Positions 7,386-15,131 of a stretch of DNA of 16,006 bases are shown here, in pieces. The stretch is taken from the NCBI GenBank assembly GCA_037445375.1, contig JBBIKS010000055.1:1-16006 (forward strand), written 5' to 3'. The notes beneath the pieces are model-generated. The model was not told the DNA's origin. It made no database searches and saw only the letters and a program-made list of their open reading frames with translations. The translations under genes and the position numbers were made by a program. How positions within the stretch are numbered: the first letter of the stretch is position 1; each line of letters opens with the position of its first letter. Origin of the DNA: DYHD01 sp037445375 (GTDB lineage: Bacteria; Nitrospirota; Thermodesulfovibrionia; Thermodesulfovibrionales; Dissulfurispiraceae).

Positions 7386-7577
7386 TTAATCACGACATTT
7401 GCGGCAAATATGCTTATACCCAACCTGCCACATAGATTCTTCTACTACCGATATAGTGTTGCAAGTGCTGCACATGTATGAATATTTCCCATAGCATTCG
7501 TCACAACAGTAAACATCATCGTATTCAATATACTGCATTTCTTCTTTTTCTTTTTTGCACTTAAAACATTTTTTCAT
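7386..7577 (-). CDS. Small zinc-ribbon-like protein with four CxxC pairs
   Basis: This 63-residue protein has nine cysteines, eight of them in four CxxC pairs: C4-C7, C25-C28, C36-C39 and C58-C61 (C24 is the extra one). That spacing suits two zinc sites built from paired knuckles, so it is probably a small DNA-, RNA- or protein-binding zinc ribbon. I do not recognise a named family. The minus-strand reading is supported by AAGGAG about seven bases before the ATG and by the regular cysteine pattern. An overlapping plus-strand frame (7275-7481) has neither. It lies alone among palindromic repeats, which may mean it is an accessory gene. Confidence 0.75.
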   Translation of the reverse strand: MKKCFKCKKEKEEMQYIEYDDVYCCDECYGKYSYMCSTCNTISVVEESMWQVGYKHICRKCRD

Positions 7578-7604
7578 ATTTTGTCTCCTTTTAAACTCGT
7601 AATT

Positions 7605-7624
7605 CCCTGTAGCGTGCTACAGGG
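7605..7624. repeat. Short palindrome, CCCTGTAGC arms
   Basis: CCCTGTAGC (7605-7613) and GCTACAGGG (7616-7624) are perfect 9-bp arms with a two-base loop. It lies about 28 bases upstream of the start of the CxxC gene, so it could affect that gene's transcription or be one unit of a dispersed repeat. Confidence 0.5.
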
Positions 7625-7637
7625 TTTCCTTATACTT

Positions 7638-7726
7638 CCCTCCCCCTTGATGGGGGAGGGTAAGGGTGGGGGTGACGAGAAACTATTTTCACCCTCCCTT
7701 TGTTCCCTCCCATCAAGGGATGGGAG
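7638..7726. repeat. Nested G/C-run palindrome
   Basis: The left half, CCCTCCCCC-TTGAT-GGGGGAGGG (7638-7660), is itself a perfect hairpin with 9-bp arms. The larger element pairs 7638-7675 with 7689-7726 imperfectly, the right half carrying CCCTCCCATCAAGGGATGGG. G runs on one strand and C runs on the other are striking in this AT-rich window. It is non-coding on my reading and probably a dispersed intergenic repeat. Confidence 0.55.
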
Positions 7727-7736
7727 ATTTTAGGAT

Positions 7737-7757
7737 ACCCCGCAGCTTGCTGCGAGG
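7737..7757. repeat. Short palindrome, CGCAGC/GCTGCG arms
   Basis: CGCAGC (7741-7746) and GCTGCG (7749-7754) pair around TT, extended by an imperfect CCC/AGG flank. It is the third distinct palindrome in about 150 bp and has no sequence in common with the other two. Confidence 0.45.
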
Positions 7758-7816
7758 AGGTTCATTGAAAGATTGGCAAAAACTGCTAATAATGCCAAGT
7801 GTATTTTTTGCAATGT

Positions 7817-7951
7817 TTAAGAATTCAGCCACTTGCCTTTATCGTCGGTGTTTGGCAGCCCTTTGAATTCTTTCATGACTTCTTGTTGATCAAGAATACT
7901 TATAAAAGCAGCCAGATAATAATTGATTTCTAAAGTGGTCTTTTTATACAT
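7817..7951 (-). CDS. Hypothetical 44-residue ORF (doubtful)
   Basis: A minus-strand frame from ATG 7951 to TAA encodes MYKKTTLEINYYLAAFIS and so on, ending DDKGKWLNS. The composition is protein-like (helix with DQQEVMKEF, then a GLPNTDDKGK turn), but there is no visible ribosome site and I recognise no family. A stop codon lies nine codons before the ATG in the same frame. It may be a real small gene, the surviving end of a longer lost gene, or chance. It lies between the palindrome cluster and the inverted repeat near glnE. Confidence 0.3.
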   Translation of the reverse strand: MYKKTTLEINYYLAAFISILDQQEVMKEFKGLPNTDDKGKWLNS

Positions 7952-7999
7952 TGTATTATTAAGTTTATAATTATTGTCCTATTCCCCATAATAAGCAAC

Positions 8000-8059
8000 T
8001 AACGATCATGGCGGAAAAGAAGTCCGCAGGTTTTGACATCAGCCTTTTCCGCCATGTTA
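8000..8059. repeat. Inverted repeat with 13-bp arms and TAAC/GTTA ends (attC-like shape)
   Basis: CATGGCGGAAAAG (8007-8019) and CTTTTCCGCCATG (8044-8056) are perfect arms around a 24-base loop. Outside them lie TAAC (8000-8003) and GTTA (8056-8059), which recalls the AAC...GTT ends of integron attC sites. The spacing is asymmetric (four extra bases on the left, none on the right), and no integrase or second site is present. The inner GCGGA/TCCGC can also form an alternative hairpin. It lies about 60 bases past the glnE stop and could equally be a repeat or a weak terminator. Confidence 0.45.
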
Positions 8060-8115
8060 TGCGCTGGTGCCCGCAATGGACAGATAAGAGAGCGTTTGAG
8101 TTAAATCAATTTTTA

Positions 8116-10947
8116 TCAATACCTTTCCCAAATATTGCTTACAAATCCCCTTCTTTCTAAAAGCCGTCTTAGAAAACTTTCAGAATCAGAACGGAGGAAA
8201 AAAGTAGCACCATTAAGGGCATCACTGTTTTCCTTAAGTATTGTCTCATTTCGTAGTCTTAGGAGCGTCTCCATTGTTCTGTAAAAAAGGTAAATCTCTT
8301 TAAGGGTTTCTGCATCATTAAATTTTATAAAACCGCCCCTTTGAAGCTTTTTTATCGCATGGAATGTATTTTGTGTAAGCAAGACGGGATTGTTCATGCA
8401 GTTTTTGAGTTGCAGATATTGAACAAAAAATTCTAATTCAAGAAGTCCGCCTATTCCATGCTTAATATCATATGTCTTAGGATTTTGCGTCTCCTTTGAG
8501 AGTTCTTTCTGAATTTTATCGCACATTTTCTTAATTTCATCCTGTTTCACATCAATTGCTCTTTTGAGCAGAACCCCCTGCCTCATATCAATAAAGGCAC
8601 GGTTATTTTTAGCATCGCTGCTTAAGGGTCTTGCCTTTAAGAGAGCCTGAAGTTCCCATGGATGAGCATTGTGAAGGTAATAATTCTCAATCCCTTTTAG
8701 AGAGCTTACAAGCGTACCCTTGCTCCCGTCAGGCCTTAGTCTCATATCTACCCTGTATGCTATTCCATCTTTCGTATATGAAGAAATAGCCCTTATCATT
8801 TTTTCAGCAATCTTAATATCGCCGATGTTAGGCTCGTTTGGACAGATGAAAATAATATCTATATCAGAATTAAAAGTTATTTCCCTGCCGCCCAGCTTTC
8901 CAAATCCGACTGAAAACAAGAGCGGCAGTTCGAATTTATTTAACCCATCCGATTGTAATGCCCCCAATATAATAATTTCTGCTGTCCTGCTAAGGGATAT
9001 CATCAAATCCATTATGCCTATCCGACCATTTAAGAATAAGACCCCAACTCTTACTTCTTCAAGCCTCCTGAACAATCTTATTGAGGTTGAGATGCCGTGC
9101 TTTTCAATTAGTATGTCTAAGTCTTTCCTTAATGTGCCTTGCGTTTTCCTCGCTGATTCGCCTACAACAAGAGAGTCTATATATTCAGGACTGTTCATTA
9201 GGATTTTAGATAGGTACTCGCTATTTGAAAAAATAAAATTAAGAGTAGAAATTATTTCCTGTCTTGCAGATATTGATTCAAGATACGACACATTTCCTGC
9301 AAGAATGTTTGAAAAATCAACCAACTGAAGAAGGGCGTTATCAGGATTTGTCCCTCTTAATGCTTCATCAACAAACTTCGGAATTATATCTTCCAGCAAT
9401 CTTCTGCCCCGTAATGTCTGGAAGGAATAAATGGAATTTCTGATTTTAGTAAGATATTGAATTGCCTTTCTTGGCTCCTTGATTTTTGTTGCTGAAATTT
9501 CATCCATAATGAGGCTTTCTATAGGAGATCCCATTTCCCAGAAAACAGAACTCATTATTTTACAAGGAGAACCATCATCTATGGGTAAGGTGGTTGAATT
9601 TTCGTTCTCAACGCCTAGCAGCGAATCATATATTTGCCTGACTTTATACCTTTTTGAGTAGAGTGCGGATAGAAACGAAATCTTATCATTAAAGCCCATT
9701 TTTTTTGCGAGCATGTCGAGTTCTTTTTCATTAGATGGCATCGTATGAGTCTGTATATCGTTTAACTGCTGCAGTCTGTGTTCAAGTGTACGCAGAAAGA
9801 TATAACTCCCTGAAAGATATTGAAAGTCCTCATAGCCTATCAATGACTTTTGCAAAAGCCTGTGCAAAGCCATAAGAGTACTGCCTTCTCTCAACAATGG
9901 TTCTCTGCCGCCGTATATTAGTTGGAATATCTGTATGAAAAATTCAATTTCTCTGATGCCCCCAAACCCCCTTTTTATATCCCTGCTTGAGGTGCCGGGC
10001 TTTATTTGTTCAACCTGTGATTTAAGTCTTCTTATTTCCTCGATCGCATCGAAATCAAGATATTTCCTGTAAATAAAAGGCTTTAGAATCATCAAAAACT
10101 CTTTGCCGGTCTCGACATCCCCTGCGATAGCCCTTGCTCTTATCATTGCAGCCCTTTCCCATAACTGCCCCCATGATTCATAATATTCTTCGTAACCCCT
10201 AAGATTTAAGGCAAGGTTGCCTTTTTGTCCCTGAGGCCTTAATCGTAGGTCCACCCTGTATGCAAAACCATCTTCTGTATTTGTTGAAATAAACCTGCAA
10301 TACTCTTCTATGAGTTTGCAATAAAACTCAAATGCTGTAGTCTTATTTATAATCACCCCCTGTGGAGATTTAATGCCGGATGTATCACCTTCGTCCCTAT
10401 ATGCAAATATTAAATCAACATCAGAGCTGTAATTGAGTTCATAAGAGCCAAGCTTTCCAAGTCCTATAATGACTAAAGAATTATTTTCGGGCATACCGTA
10501 TCTGTCTATTAAAAAGGAGCTCACAAAATTTAGTGATTCAGACAGGATTATATCGGCGAGTATGGTAAGCTCATATATTATTTCCTGAAGGGCTGCTCTT
10601 TTAAGGATATCTCTCAGGGTGATAGATATTAATTTATCTTTCTTAAAGTTTCTGATTACACTCATGCCTTCTTTAATGGATTTGCATTTGGAAAGGAGCC
10701 TGCTTAACTCAGAACTAAGTCTTTCAATATCAAAGGCGCCGTCAAGGGAGTTTAATGATTCAAAAATGGAATTGGGTTTATTTATAGAGTAATTTGCAAG
10801 AAACTGGGAAAAAGAAAAGAGCATGGAGATAGGATATAGGTTGCTGTGCAATTTATCAGCATAATCTGGATTTTTGTCAATAAATGTTTCAATATTTTTG
10901 TGCGCCCTTTCTGGGTCGGGAAGATCGTAGCGGAGTTCAATTTTCAT
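8116..10947 (-). CDS. glnE: Bifunctional glutamine synthetase adenylyltransferase/adenylyl-removing enzyme
   Basis: This enzyme adenylylates and de-adenylylates glutamine synthetase in response to nitrogen status, normally through PII. Its 943 residues match the full family length (about 945). Both nucleotidyltransferase domains are intact. The N-terminal (adenylyl-removing) one has GSYELNYSSDVD with Asp176 and Asp178, RVDLRLRPQG and RGFGGIREIEF. The C-terminal (adenylyl-transfer) one has GGREITFNSDID with Asp695 and Asp697, RVDMRLRPDG and KHGIGGLLELEF. Helical linker regions lie between and after. ATG 10947 has little Shine-Dalgarno sequence, and the gene follows the OppC-type permease by 26 bases, so it is probably read from the kefB side. 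No glnA or glnB lies nearby. Confidence 0.97.
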   Translation of the reverse strand: MKIELRYDLPDPERAHKNIETFIDKNPDYADKLHSNLYPISMLFSFSQFLANYSINKPNSIFESLNSLDGAFDIERLSSELSRLLSKCKSIKEGMSVIRNFKKDKLISITLRDILKRAALQEIIYELTILADIILSESLNFVSSFLIDRYGMPENNSLVIIGLGKLGSYELNYSSDVDLIFAYRDEGDTSGIKSPQGVIINKTTAFEFYCKLIEEYCRFISTNTEDGFAYRVDLRLRPQGQKGNLALNLRGYEEYYESWGQLWERAAMIRARAIAGDVETGKEFLMILKPFIYRKYLDFDAIEEIRRLKSQVEQIKPGTSSRDIKRGFGGIREIEFFIQIFQLIYGGREPLLREGSTLMALHRLLQKSLIGYEDFQYLSGSYIFLRTLEHRLQQLNDIQTHTMPSNEKELDMLAKKMGFNDKISFLSALYSKRYKVRQIYDSLLGVENENSTTLPIDDGSPCKIMSSVFWEMGSPIESLIMDEISATKIKEPRKAIQYLTKIRNSIYSFQTLRGRRLLEDIIPKFVDEALRGTNPDNALLQLVDFSNILAGNVSYLESISARQEIISTLNFIFSNSEYLSKILMNSPEYIDSLVVGESARKTQGTLRKDLDILIEKHGISTSIRLFRRLEEVRVGVLFLNGRIGIMDLMISLSRTAEIIILGALQSDGLNKFELPLLFSVGFGKLGGREITFNSDIDIIFICPNEPNIGDIKIAEKMIRAISSYTKDGIAYRVDMRLRPDGSKGTLVSSLKGIENYYLHNAHPWELQALLKARPLSSDAKNNRAFIDMRQGVLLKRAIDVKQDEIKKMCDKIQKELSKETQNPKTYDIKHGIGGLLELEFFVQYLQLKNCMNNPVLLTQNTFHAIKKLQRGGFIKFNDAETLKEIYLFYRTMETLLRLRNETILKENSDALNGATFFLRSDSESFLRRLLERRGFVSNIWERY

Positions 10948-10973
10948 GTTGGGATATTAAATCTATTTAGCAT

Positions 10974-11831
10974 TTATTTTGAGTGAGGGGTGGAATGTTC
11001 ACTCCAGAGCCGTGGGTCAAGCGCATCCCTAAGTCCCTCGCCAACGAGATTATAACTCAAAACAGTAAGCAGGATTGCTAATCCAGGATATACCGAGAGC
11101 CACCATGCAACGGTTATATTGTCTTTCCCAGATGTCAGTATATTGCCCCAGCTCGGCTCAGGAGGCTGCACCCCAAGTCCCAAAAATGAGAGGCTTGATT
11201 CGAGCAGGATTGCGCCTGCTATGCCAAAGGTCGCGGCTACAAAAACAGGTGAAAGGGCATTTGGAAGTATATGTCTGAATATAATTCTAAAATCACTCGC
11301 ACCTATTGCCCTTGCAGCAGATATAAATTCCCTCTCCTTTAATGTCAGAAATTCAGCTCTGACAAGCCTTGCAACATCCATCCAGCCTGTAACTCCTATG
11401 ACAATCATTATTGTGAAGATTCCGGGCTCAACAATAGCTATTACAGCTAATATTAAAAAAAATGTAGGGAATGCAAGCATAACATCAACAAATCTCATTA
11501 ATATCGCATCAACAGCCTTACCATAATATCCTGCAAAGGAGCCTACTATACAACCTATGAAGATTGCTATGCCTATCGCAATAAAACCGACCTTGAGCGA
11601 AACCCTGCTCCCCCAGATCATTCTTGAAAGTACATCTCTGCCAAGTTCATCAGTCCCGAATGGATGAGAGATGCTCGGCGGCGAAAGGACATTATTGACA
11701 TCTATTTCTGTGGGATCATAAGGGGTTATAACAGGTGCTAATATTGCAATTGAAGTGAAAATCAAGATTACAATTAGTCCTGCCACTGAAAGTGGATTTT
11801 TTTTAAAACGTCTCCAGATTATATTTAGCAT
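10974..11831 (-). CDS. OppC/DppC family ABC transporter permease
   Basis: This is an inner-membrane subunit of a peptide/nickel-type ABC importer, 285 residues. The N-terminal OppC segment (FKKNPLSVAGLIVILIFTSI), FGTDELGRDVLSRMIWGSR (58-76) and the EAA coupling loop EFISAARAIGAS...RHILPNA (168-192) followed by ESSLSFLGLGVQPPEPSWG are classic for the family. About six membrane segments are visible. It should pair with an OppB-type permease, two ATPases and a binding protein, none of which is in the window. Instead it lies 9 bases after kefB and 26 before glnE. The substrate cannot be assigned. Its start lacks a clear ribosome site. Confidence 0.93.
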   Translation of the reverse strand: MLNIIWRRFKKNPLSVAGLIVILIFTSIAILAPVITPYDPTEIDVNNVLSPPSISHPFGTDELGRDVLSRMIWGSRVSLKVGFIAIGIAIFIGCIVGSFAGYYGKAVDAILMRFVDVMLAFPTFFLILAVIAIVEPGIFTIMIVIGVTGWMDVARLVRAEFLTLKEREFISAARAIGASDFRIIFRHILPNALSPVFVAATFGIAGAILLESSLSFLGLGVQPPEPSWGNILTSGKDNITVAWWLSVYPGLAILLTVLSYNLVGEGLRDALDPRLWSEHSTPHSK

Positions 11832-11840
11832 ATTAAAATT

Positions 11841-13850
11841 CTATCTGTGATATTTAACAATAAGAAATCTTTCGGATTCAAGATATTCTATTGCATTAGC
11901 AAGATCTTTAGATTTGCCGATTAAAAGTAAAATATCCCCAGATCGCAGCACAAAATTGGGAGAAGGATTATTAAAGATTTCCTCGCCCCGTTGGATGGCT
12001 ATAATGGTCGCACCTGTCTCAGCCCTTAAATGTAGTTCTTTGATTGAATGCCCTTCAGCCTTGTGGTTTTCCTTTATTAGATATGTTTCTGTCTCTATCG
12101 TTTTCATCAGGTCATATCTTTCAGTAAGAAATTTTGAAGGTAACGCAGTCGTTCTTAGGGTTTTATAATGATTTCTGCGTATATTGTTTATATTTTCAGT
12201 TATTATGTTTCTCGGCACCTGATAGTAGTGCAGTGTTCGGGAGAATATCTCTATGGATGTCTCAAATTCTTCTGGAATGACTTCATTTGCGCCAAGTTTT
12301 GTCAAATCTTCTATTTCTGAAACATAACGAGTCCTGACAATTATATGCATATCGCGGTTTTCTTGTCTCGCGATCTGAACAATCCTTCTCGTGGCTGCAG
12401 CATCAGAGATTGCTACTACCAGAATCCTTGCTTTGTGTATGCCTACATGATGAAGAATCTCAGGGCTTGTTGCGTCACCATAAAAAATTGGTTCTTTTTT
12501 CTTCTTTTTCCTAACGGTGTCGGCATTCAATTCTACAACTATATAAGGAATTTCTGAATCTGCAAGAACTTTCGCAAGGTTCTTGCCATTTATTCCAAAT
12601 CCAATAATTATAACATGGTCTGAGACATTTGATGATATCTTTGATGTTTCGTAACTTCTCTTCGGTCTGGAGAGTTTTTTAAGTAAACTTAATGATATAA
12701 TCTTTTCTGATAAACTGGGAGAGTATTTGAGGATAAAAGGGGTCATTACCATAGTAATAACTGAAGAAGATAGAAATATCTGGTACAAATCATCAGTAAT
12801 AAGTCCAGCGGATTTTCCAACAAGTGCTAAGACAAAGGAAAATTCACCTACTTGGGCAAGACCAAATCCTGTATGAAGTGAATATTTTAAATTGCTGCCT
12901 GCTAAAAAAGCAGCCAAAGTTCCAGTTAGCATTTTAAGAAGGAATATACCGCAAACTGCTATGAATATCTTCAGAAAATGGACGTGCACGAACCCAATAT
13001 CCATGAGCATACCGACAGACACAAAAAAAAGCCCAATAAAGCTGTCCTTAAAAGGCAGTATCTCAGAGGTTGCTTGTGAGGCATATTCTGATTCTGCAAT
13101 AATAAGCCCTGCTAAAAAAGCACCAAGGGCTAAGGACAAGCCAAATTTTGATGTCAATAATGCTATTCCAAAACAGAGCAGTATAATGACTGATATGAAA
13201 AGCTCGCGACTCTTTGTGCTGACTATTTGATGCAGCAGTTCGGGAACAATCCATCGTGCTGCAACTAAAACGACAGCAACTATTAAGGCAGCTTTAATCA
13301 TCTTATAAGCGACATCATAAGGACCCACGCTGCCAACGCCCATAGCCGGAGTTAAGAGCATGAGAGGAACAACACATAAATCCTGAAATATCAATATCCC
13401 GACCATCATCCTGCCGTGAGGTGTATCCATTTCGCCTCTTTCCTGAAGCATCTTCATAACAATAGCCGTGCTGCTTAATGCAAATAAAAACCCGAAGAAT
13501 ATGGACTGATAAAGATTTGATATGATGATGTAAGCTGACACCGCAGAAAAAATAATAGTGAGCATGACCTGCGATCCGCCGCCCCAAATTATTATCTTTT
13601 TCATTTTCATCAGGTGTGCAAGAGAGAATTCAATGCCGATAACAAAAAGAAGCAGTATTACACCAATCTCGGCAAGCAGTTCGACCTCATGAATGTCTTT
13701 TATCAGTCCTAATCCATGCGGTCCAATGAGCATACCTGCTACGAGGAATCCAACAATAGAAGGCACTTTTACCTTATTGAGGGCAAATACTACTAAGGCA
13801 GATGTGCCAAATATTATAACAAGTGTTTGTAAAAATGCGTATTCAGGCAT
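11841..13850 (-). CDS. CPA2 family cation:proton antiporter with RCK/KTN domain (KefB-like)
   Basis: This is a monovalent cation/H+ antiporter of 669 residues. Residues 1-380 form the membrane exchanger, with GFLVAGMLIGPHGLGLI (34-50), the conserved acidic FQDLCVVPL (Asp157) and GLAQVGEFSFVLA (330-342). A cytosolic TrkA-N domain follows (411-530) with nucleotide motif GFGINGKN (Gly417, 419, 422) and the acidic end VVELN, then a TrkA-C domain (about 583-655). That layout matches KefB/KefC-type K+ efflux proteins gated by nucleotide or thiol ligands. No KefF/KefG-like ancillary gene is adjacent, and a basic RKKKKKE run (447-453) lies inside the nucleotide domain. It is the first gene of the minus-strand kefB-oppC-glnE unit and diverges from a potassium channel gene. 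Whether it carries K+ or Na+ is not certain. Confidence 0.92.
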   Translation of the reverse strand: MPEYAFLQTLVIIFGTSALVVFALNKVKVPSIVGFLVAGMLIGPHGLGLIKDIHEVELLAEIGVILLLFVIGIEFSLAHLMKMKKIIIWGGGSQVMLTIIFSAVSAYIIISNLYQSIFFGFLFALSSTAIVMKMLQERGEMDTPHGRMMVGILIFQDLCVVPLMLLTPAMGVGSVGPYDVAYKMIKAALIVAVVLVAARWIVPELLHQIVSTKSRELFISVIILLCFGIALLTSKFGLSLALGAFLAGLIIAESEYASQATSEILPFKDSFIGLFFVSVGMLMDIGFVHVHFLKIFIAVCGIFLLKMLTGTLAAFLAGSNLKYSLHTGFGLAQVGEFSFVLALVGKSAGLITDDLYQIFLSSSVITMVMTPFILKYSPSLSEKIISLSLLKKLSRPKRSYETSKISSNVSDHVIIIGFGINGKNLAKVLADSEIPYIVVELNADTVRKKKKKEPIFYGDATSPEILHHVGIHKARILVVAISDAAATRRIVQIARQENRDMHIIVRTRYVSEIEDLTKLGANEVIPEEFETSIEIFSRTLHYYQVPRNIITENINNIRRNHYKTLRTTALPSKFLTERYDLMKTIETETYLIKENHKAEGHSIKELHLRAETGATIIAIQRGEEIFNNPSPNFVLRSGDILLLIGKSKDLANAIEYLESERFLIVKYHR

Positions 13851-13987
13851 ATTTTAATAATAATTCGTTTTTATGATTTTAAGTGGATAAATTGCTCTAC
13901 CACAATGGTTAGTGATATAGCTTACCCACTCATTTTGAAAAAGAGCCTTTAAATGCTTACTGAAATTATAAGCTATTTAAGGGATTA

Positions 13988-14017
13988 TTGTTAAATTAAG
14001 TTTTTAATTCATAATAA
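13988..14017 (+). promoter_or_regulatory. Possible promoter for the potassium channel gene
   Basis: TTGTTA (13988-13993) and TAATAA (14012-14017) are separated by 18 bases, a plausible but weak sigma70 pair in an AT-rich divergent gap (13851-14116). An overlapping TAAAAT (14015-14020) is an alternative -10. AT richness makes chance matches likely. Confidence 0.3.
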
Positions 14018-14035
14018 AATTTTTTAAGTGAGACT

Positions 14036-14068
14036 ATGGTAAAATTCATTGAGGAGGCTATGAAATAG
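14036..14068 (+). other. Possible upstream mini-ORF (10 codons)
   Basis: ATG 14036 opens MVKFIEEAMK then TAG. Inside it, GAGGAGG (14051-14057) stands three bases before an internal ATG-AAA-TAG, an excellent ribosome site that leads only to a two-codon peptide. It lies about 50 bases before the TTG start of the channel gene. It may be a translational leader or just a remnant. Confidence 0.25.
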
Positions 14069-14116
14069 GACAATTAAATTCAAAATTATAGCAACTTTAA
14101 AGGAGATGGATATTCA

Positions 14117-15121
14117 TTGCAAGATGTTAGGAAAAGATTTATATTTTCTGTGGCATTAATAGTTCTTATTGTGGCTTTTGGGACAACTGGTTATATGGTC
14201 ATAGAGGGGTGGGGGTTTCTTGATTCAATCTATATGACTATAATAACACTTACTACTGTTGGATATAGAGAGATTCACGACTTATCCGTTGAAGGGATAA
14301 TATTTACTATCATTCTGATAGTTGGTGGTGTGGGAACTGTGCTTTATGCGCTTAGTATTGGTGCAAAACTTATTCTTGAAGGTGAACTACAAGAAATATT
14401 CGGGAGAAAGAGATTGAAAAACCAAATCAAAGAACTAAATAAGCATTACATTATCTGTGGCTACGGCAGGATGGGCAGGATTATATTTAAGGAGCTTGAG
14501 GCAAAGGATATAAAGTGTGTTGTTATTGAGAAAAACACGGACTCCCTTGAAGATAAAAATGGCATTTTGCTTGTTAAAGGTGATGCCACACGGGATGAAA
14601 CCTTAAAACAGGTGGGCATAGAGAGGGCTATTGGGTTAATATCAGTGCTCCCGACAGATGCAGAAAATCTTTATGTTGTTCTTAGTGCGAGGGAGTTGAA
14701 CCCAGGTCTTTTTGTTGTAGCAAGGGCAGGAGAGGAGGGATCAGAGCAAAAACTATTGAGGGCTGGCGCTGACAGGGTTGTATCACCCTACCATATAGGC
14801 GGGCTTAGAATTGCGCATACAGTCTTAAAACCTGCTGTTGTAGATTTCATAGAATTTGCCACAAAAAGTGGAAATATTGACCTGCAGTTAGAAGAAATTC
14901 CAATTCAAAAAGGCTCTGACCTTGCAGGACTGACGCTCGATAAATGTGGCATTGGCAGGGAGCTTGGCGTTATAATTGTTGCAATTAAGAGAGCCGAAGG
15001 AGATATGGAATTTAACCCTACATTTAGGACCCATATAAAAGCAGGGGATATACTTATCGCTGTTGGAGAAGTCTCAAGGCTTAAGTTACTCGAAGATATG
15101 GCTGGATACAAGAGAATGTGA
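14117..15121 (+). CDS. Two-TM potassium channel with RCK (TrkA-N/TrkA-C) domain
   Basis: This is a K+ channel-like membrane protein of 334 residues, of the type with a two-helix pore linked to a cytosolic RCK domain. TM1 spans about 10-28, the pore helix and filter TIITLTTVGYREIHDLS 41-57, and TM2 about 60-84. The RCK nucleotide motif is CGYGRMGR (114-121), followed by VVIEKN and the KGDATRDETLKQVGI stretch. The TrkA-C domain is about 255-325. The filter reads TVGYRE where canonical channels have TVGYGD, so Arg51 replaces the final filter glycine. I accept the TTG start at 14117 because AAAGGAG lies 11 bases upstream and the ATG at 14106 is out of frame. It is divergent from the KefB-like gene and ends 10 bases before the convergent thiamine-binding gene. 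Confidence 0.9.
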   Translation: MQDVRKRFIFSVALIVLIVAFGTTGYMVIEGWGFLDSIYMTIITLTTVGYREIHDLSVEGIIFTIILIVGGVGTVLYALSIGAKLILEGELQEIFGRKRLKNQIKELNKHYIICGYGRMGRIIFKELEAKDIKCVVIEKNTDSLEDKNGILLVKGDATRDETLKQVGIERAIGLISVLPTDAENLYVVLSARELNPGLFVVARAGEEGSEQKLLRAGADRVVSPYHIGGLRIAHTVLKPAVVDFIEFATKSGNIDLQLEEIPIQKGSDLAGLTLDKCGIGRELGVIIVAIKRAEGDMEFNPTFRTHIKAGDILIAVGEVSRLKLLEDMAGYKRM

Positions 15122-15131
15122 GAGCAATTTT

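Noticed and set aside
7275..7481. Plus-strand 68-codon frame opposite the CxxC gene
   Set aside because: It starts inside the perfect palindrome and lacks a ribosome site. The minus-strand frame has a good site and a regular cysteine pattern.
7600..7760. CRISPR array
   Set aside because: The palindromes differ in sequence and there is no regular repeat-spacer period.
7666..7866. Plus-strand 66-codon frame
   Set aside because: About half of it is translated from the palindromic repeats at 7638-7757, with no ribosome site and no recognisable protein.
8000..8059. A firm integron attC call
   Set aside because: The spacers between the TAAC/GTTA ends and the stem are unequal, and no integrase or second site is visible, so it is kept only as a low-confidence resemblance.
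8720..9328. 202-codon plus-strand frame inside glnE
   Set aside because: It is antisense to conserved glnE sequence covering the second catalytic domain. It is a shadow frame.
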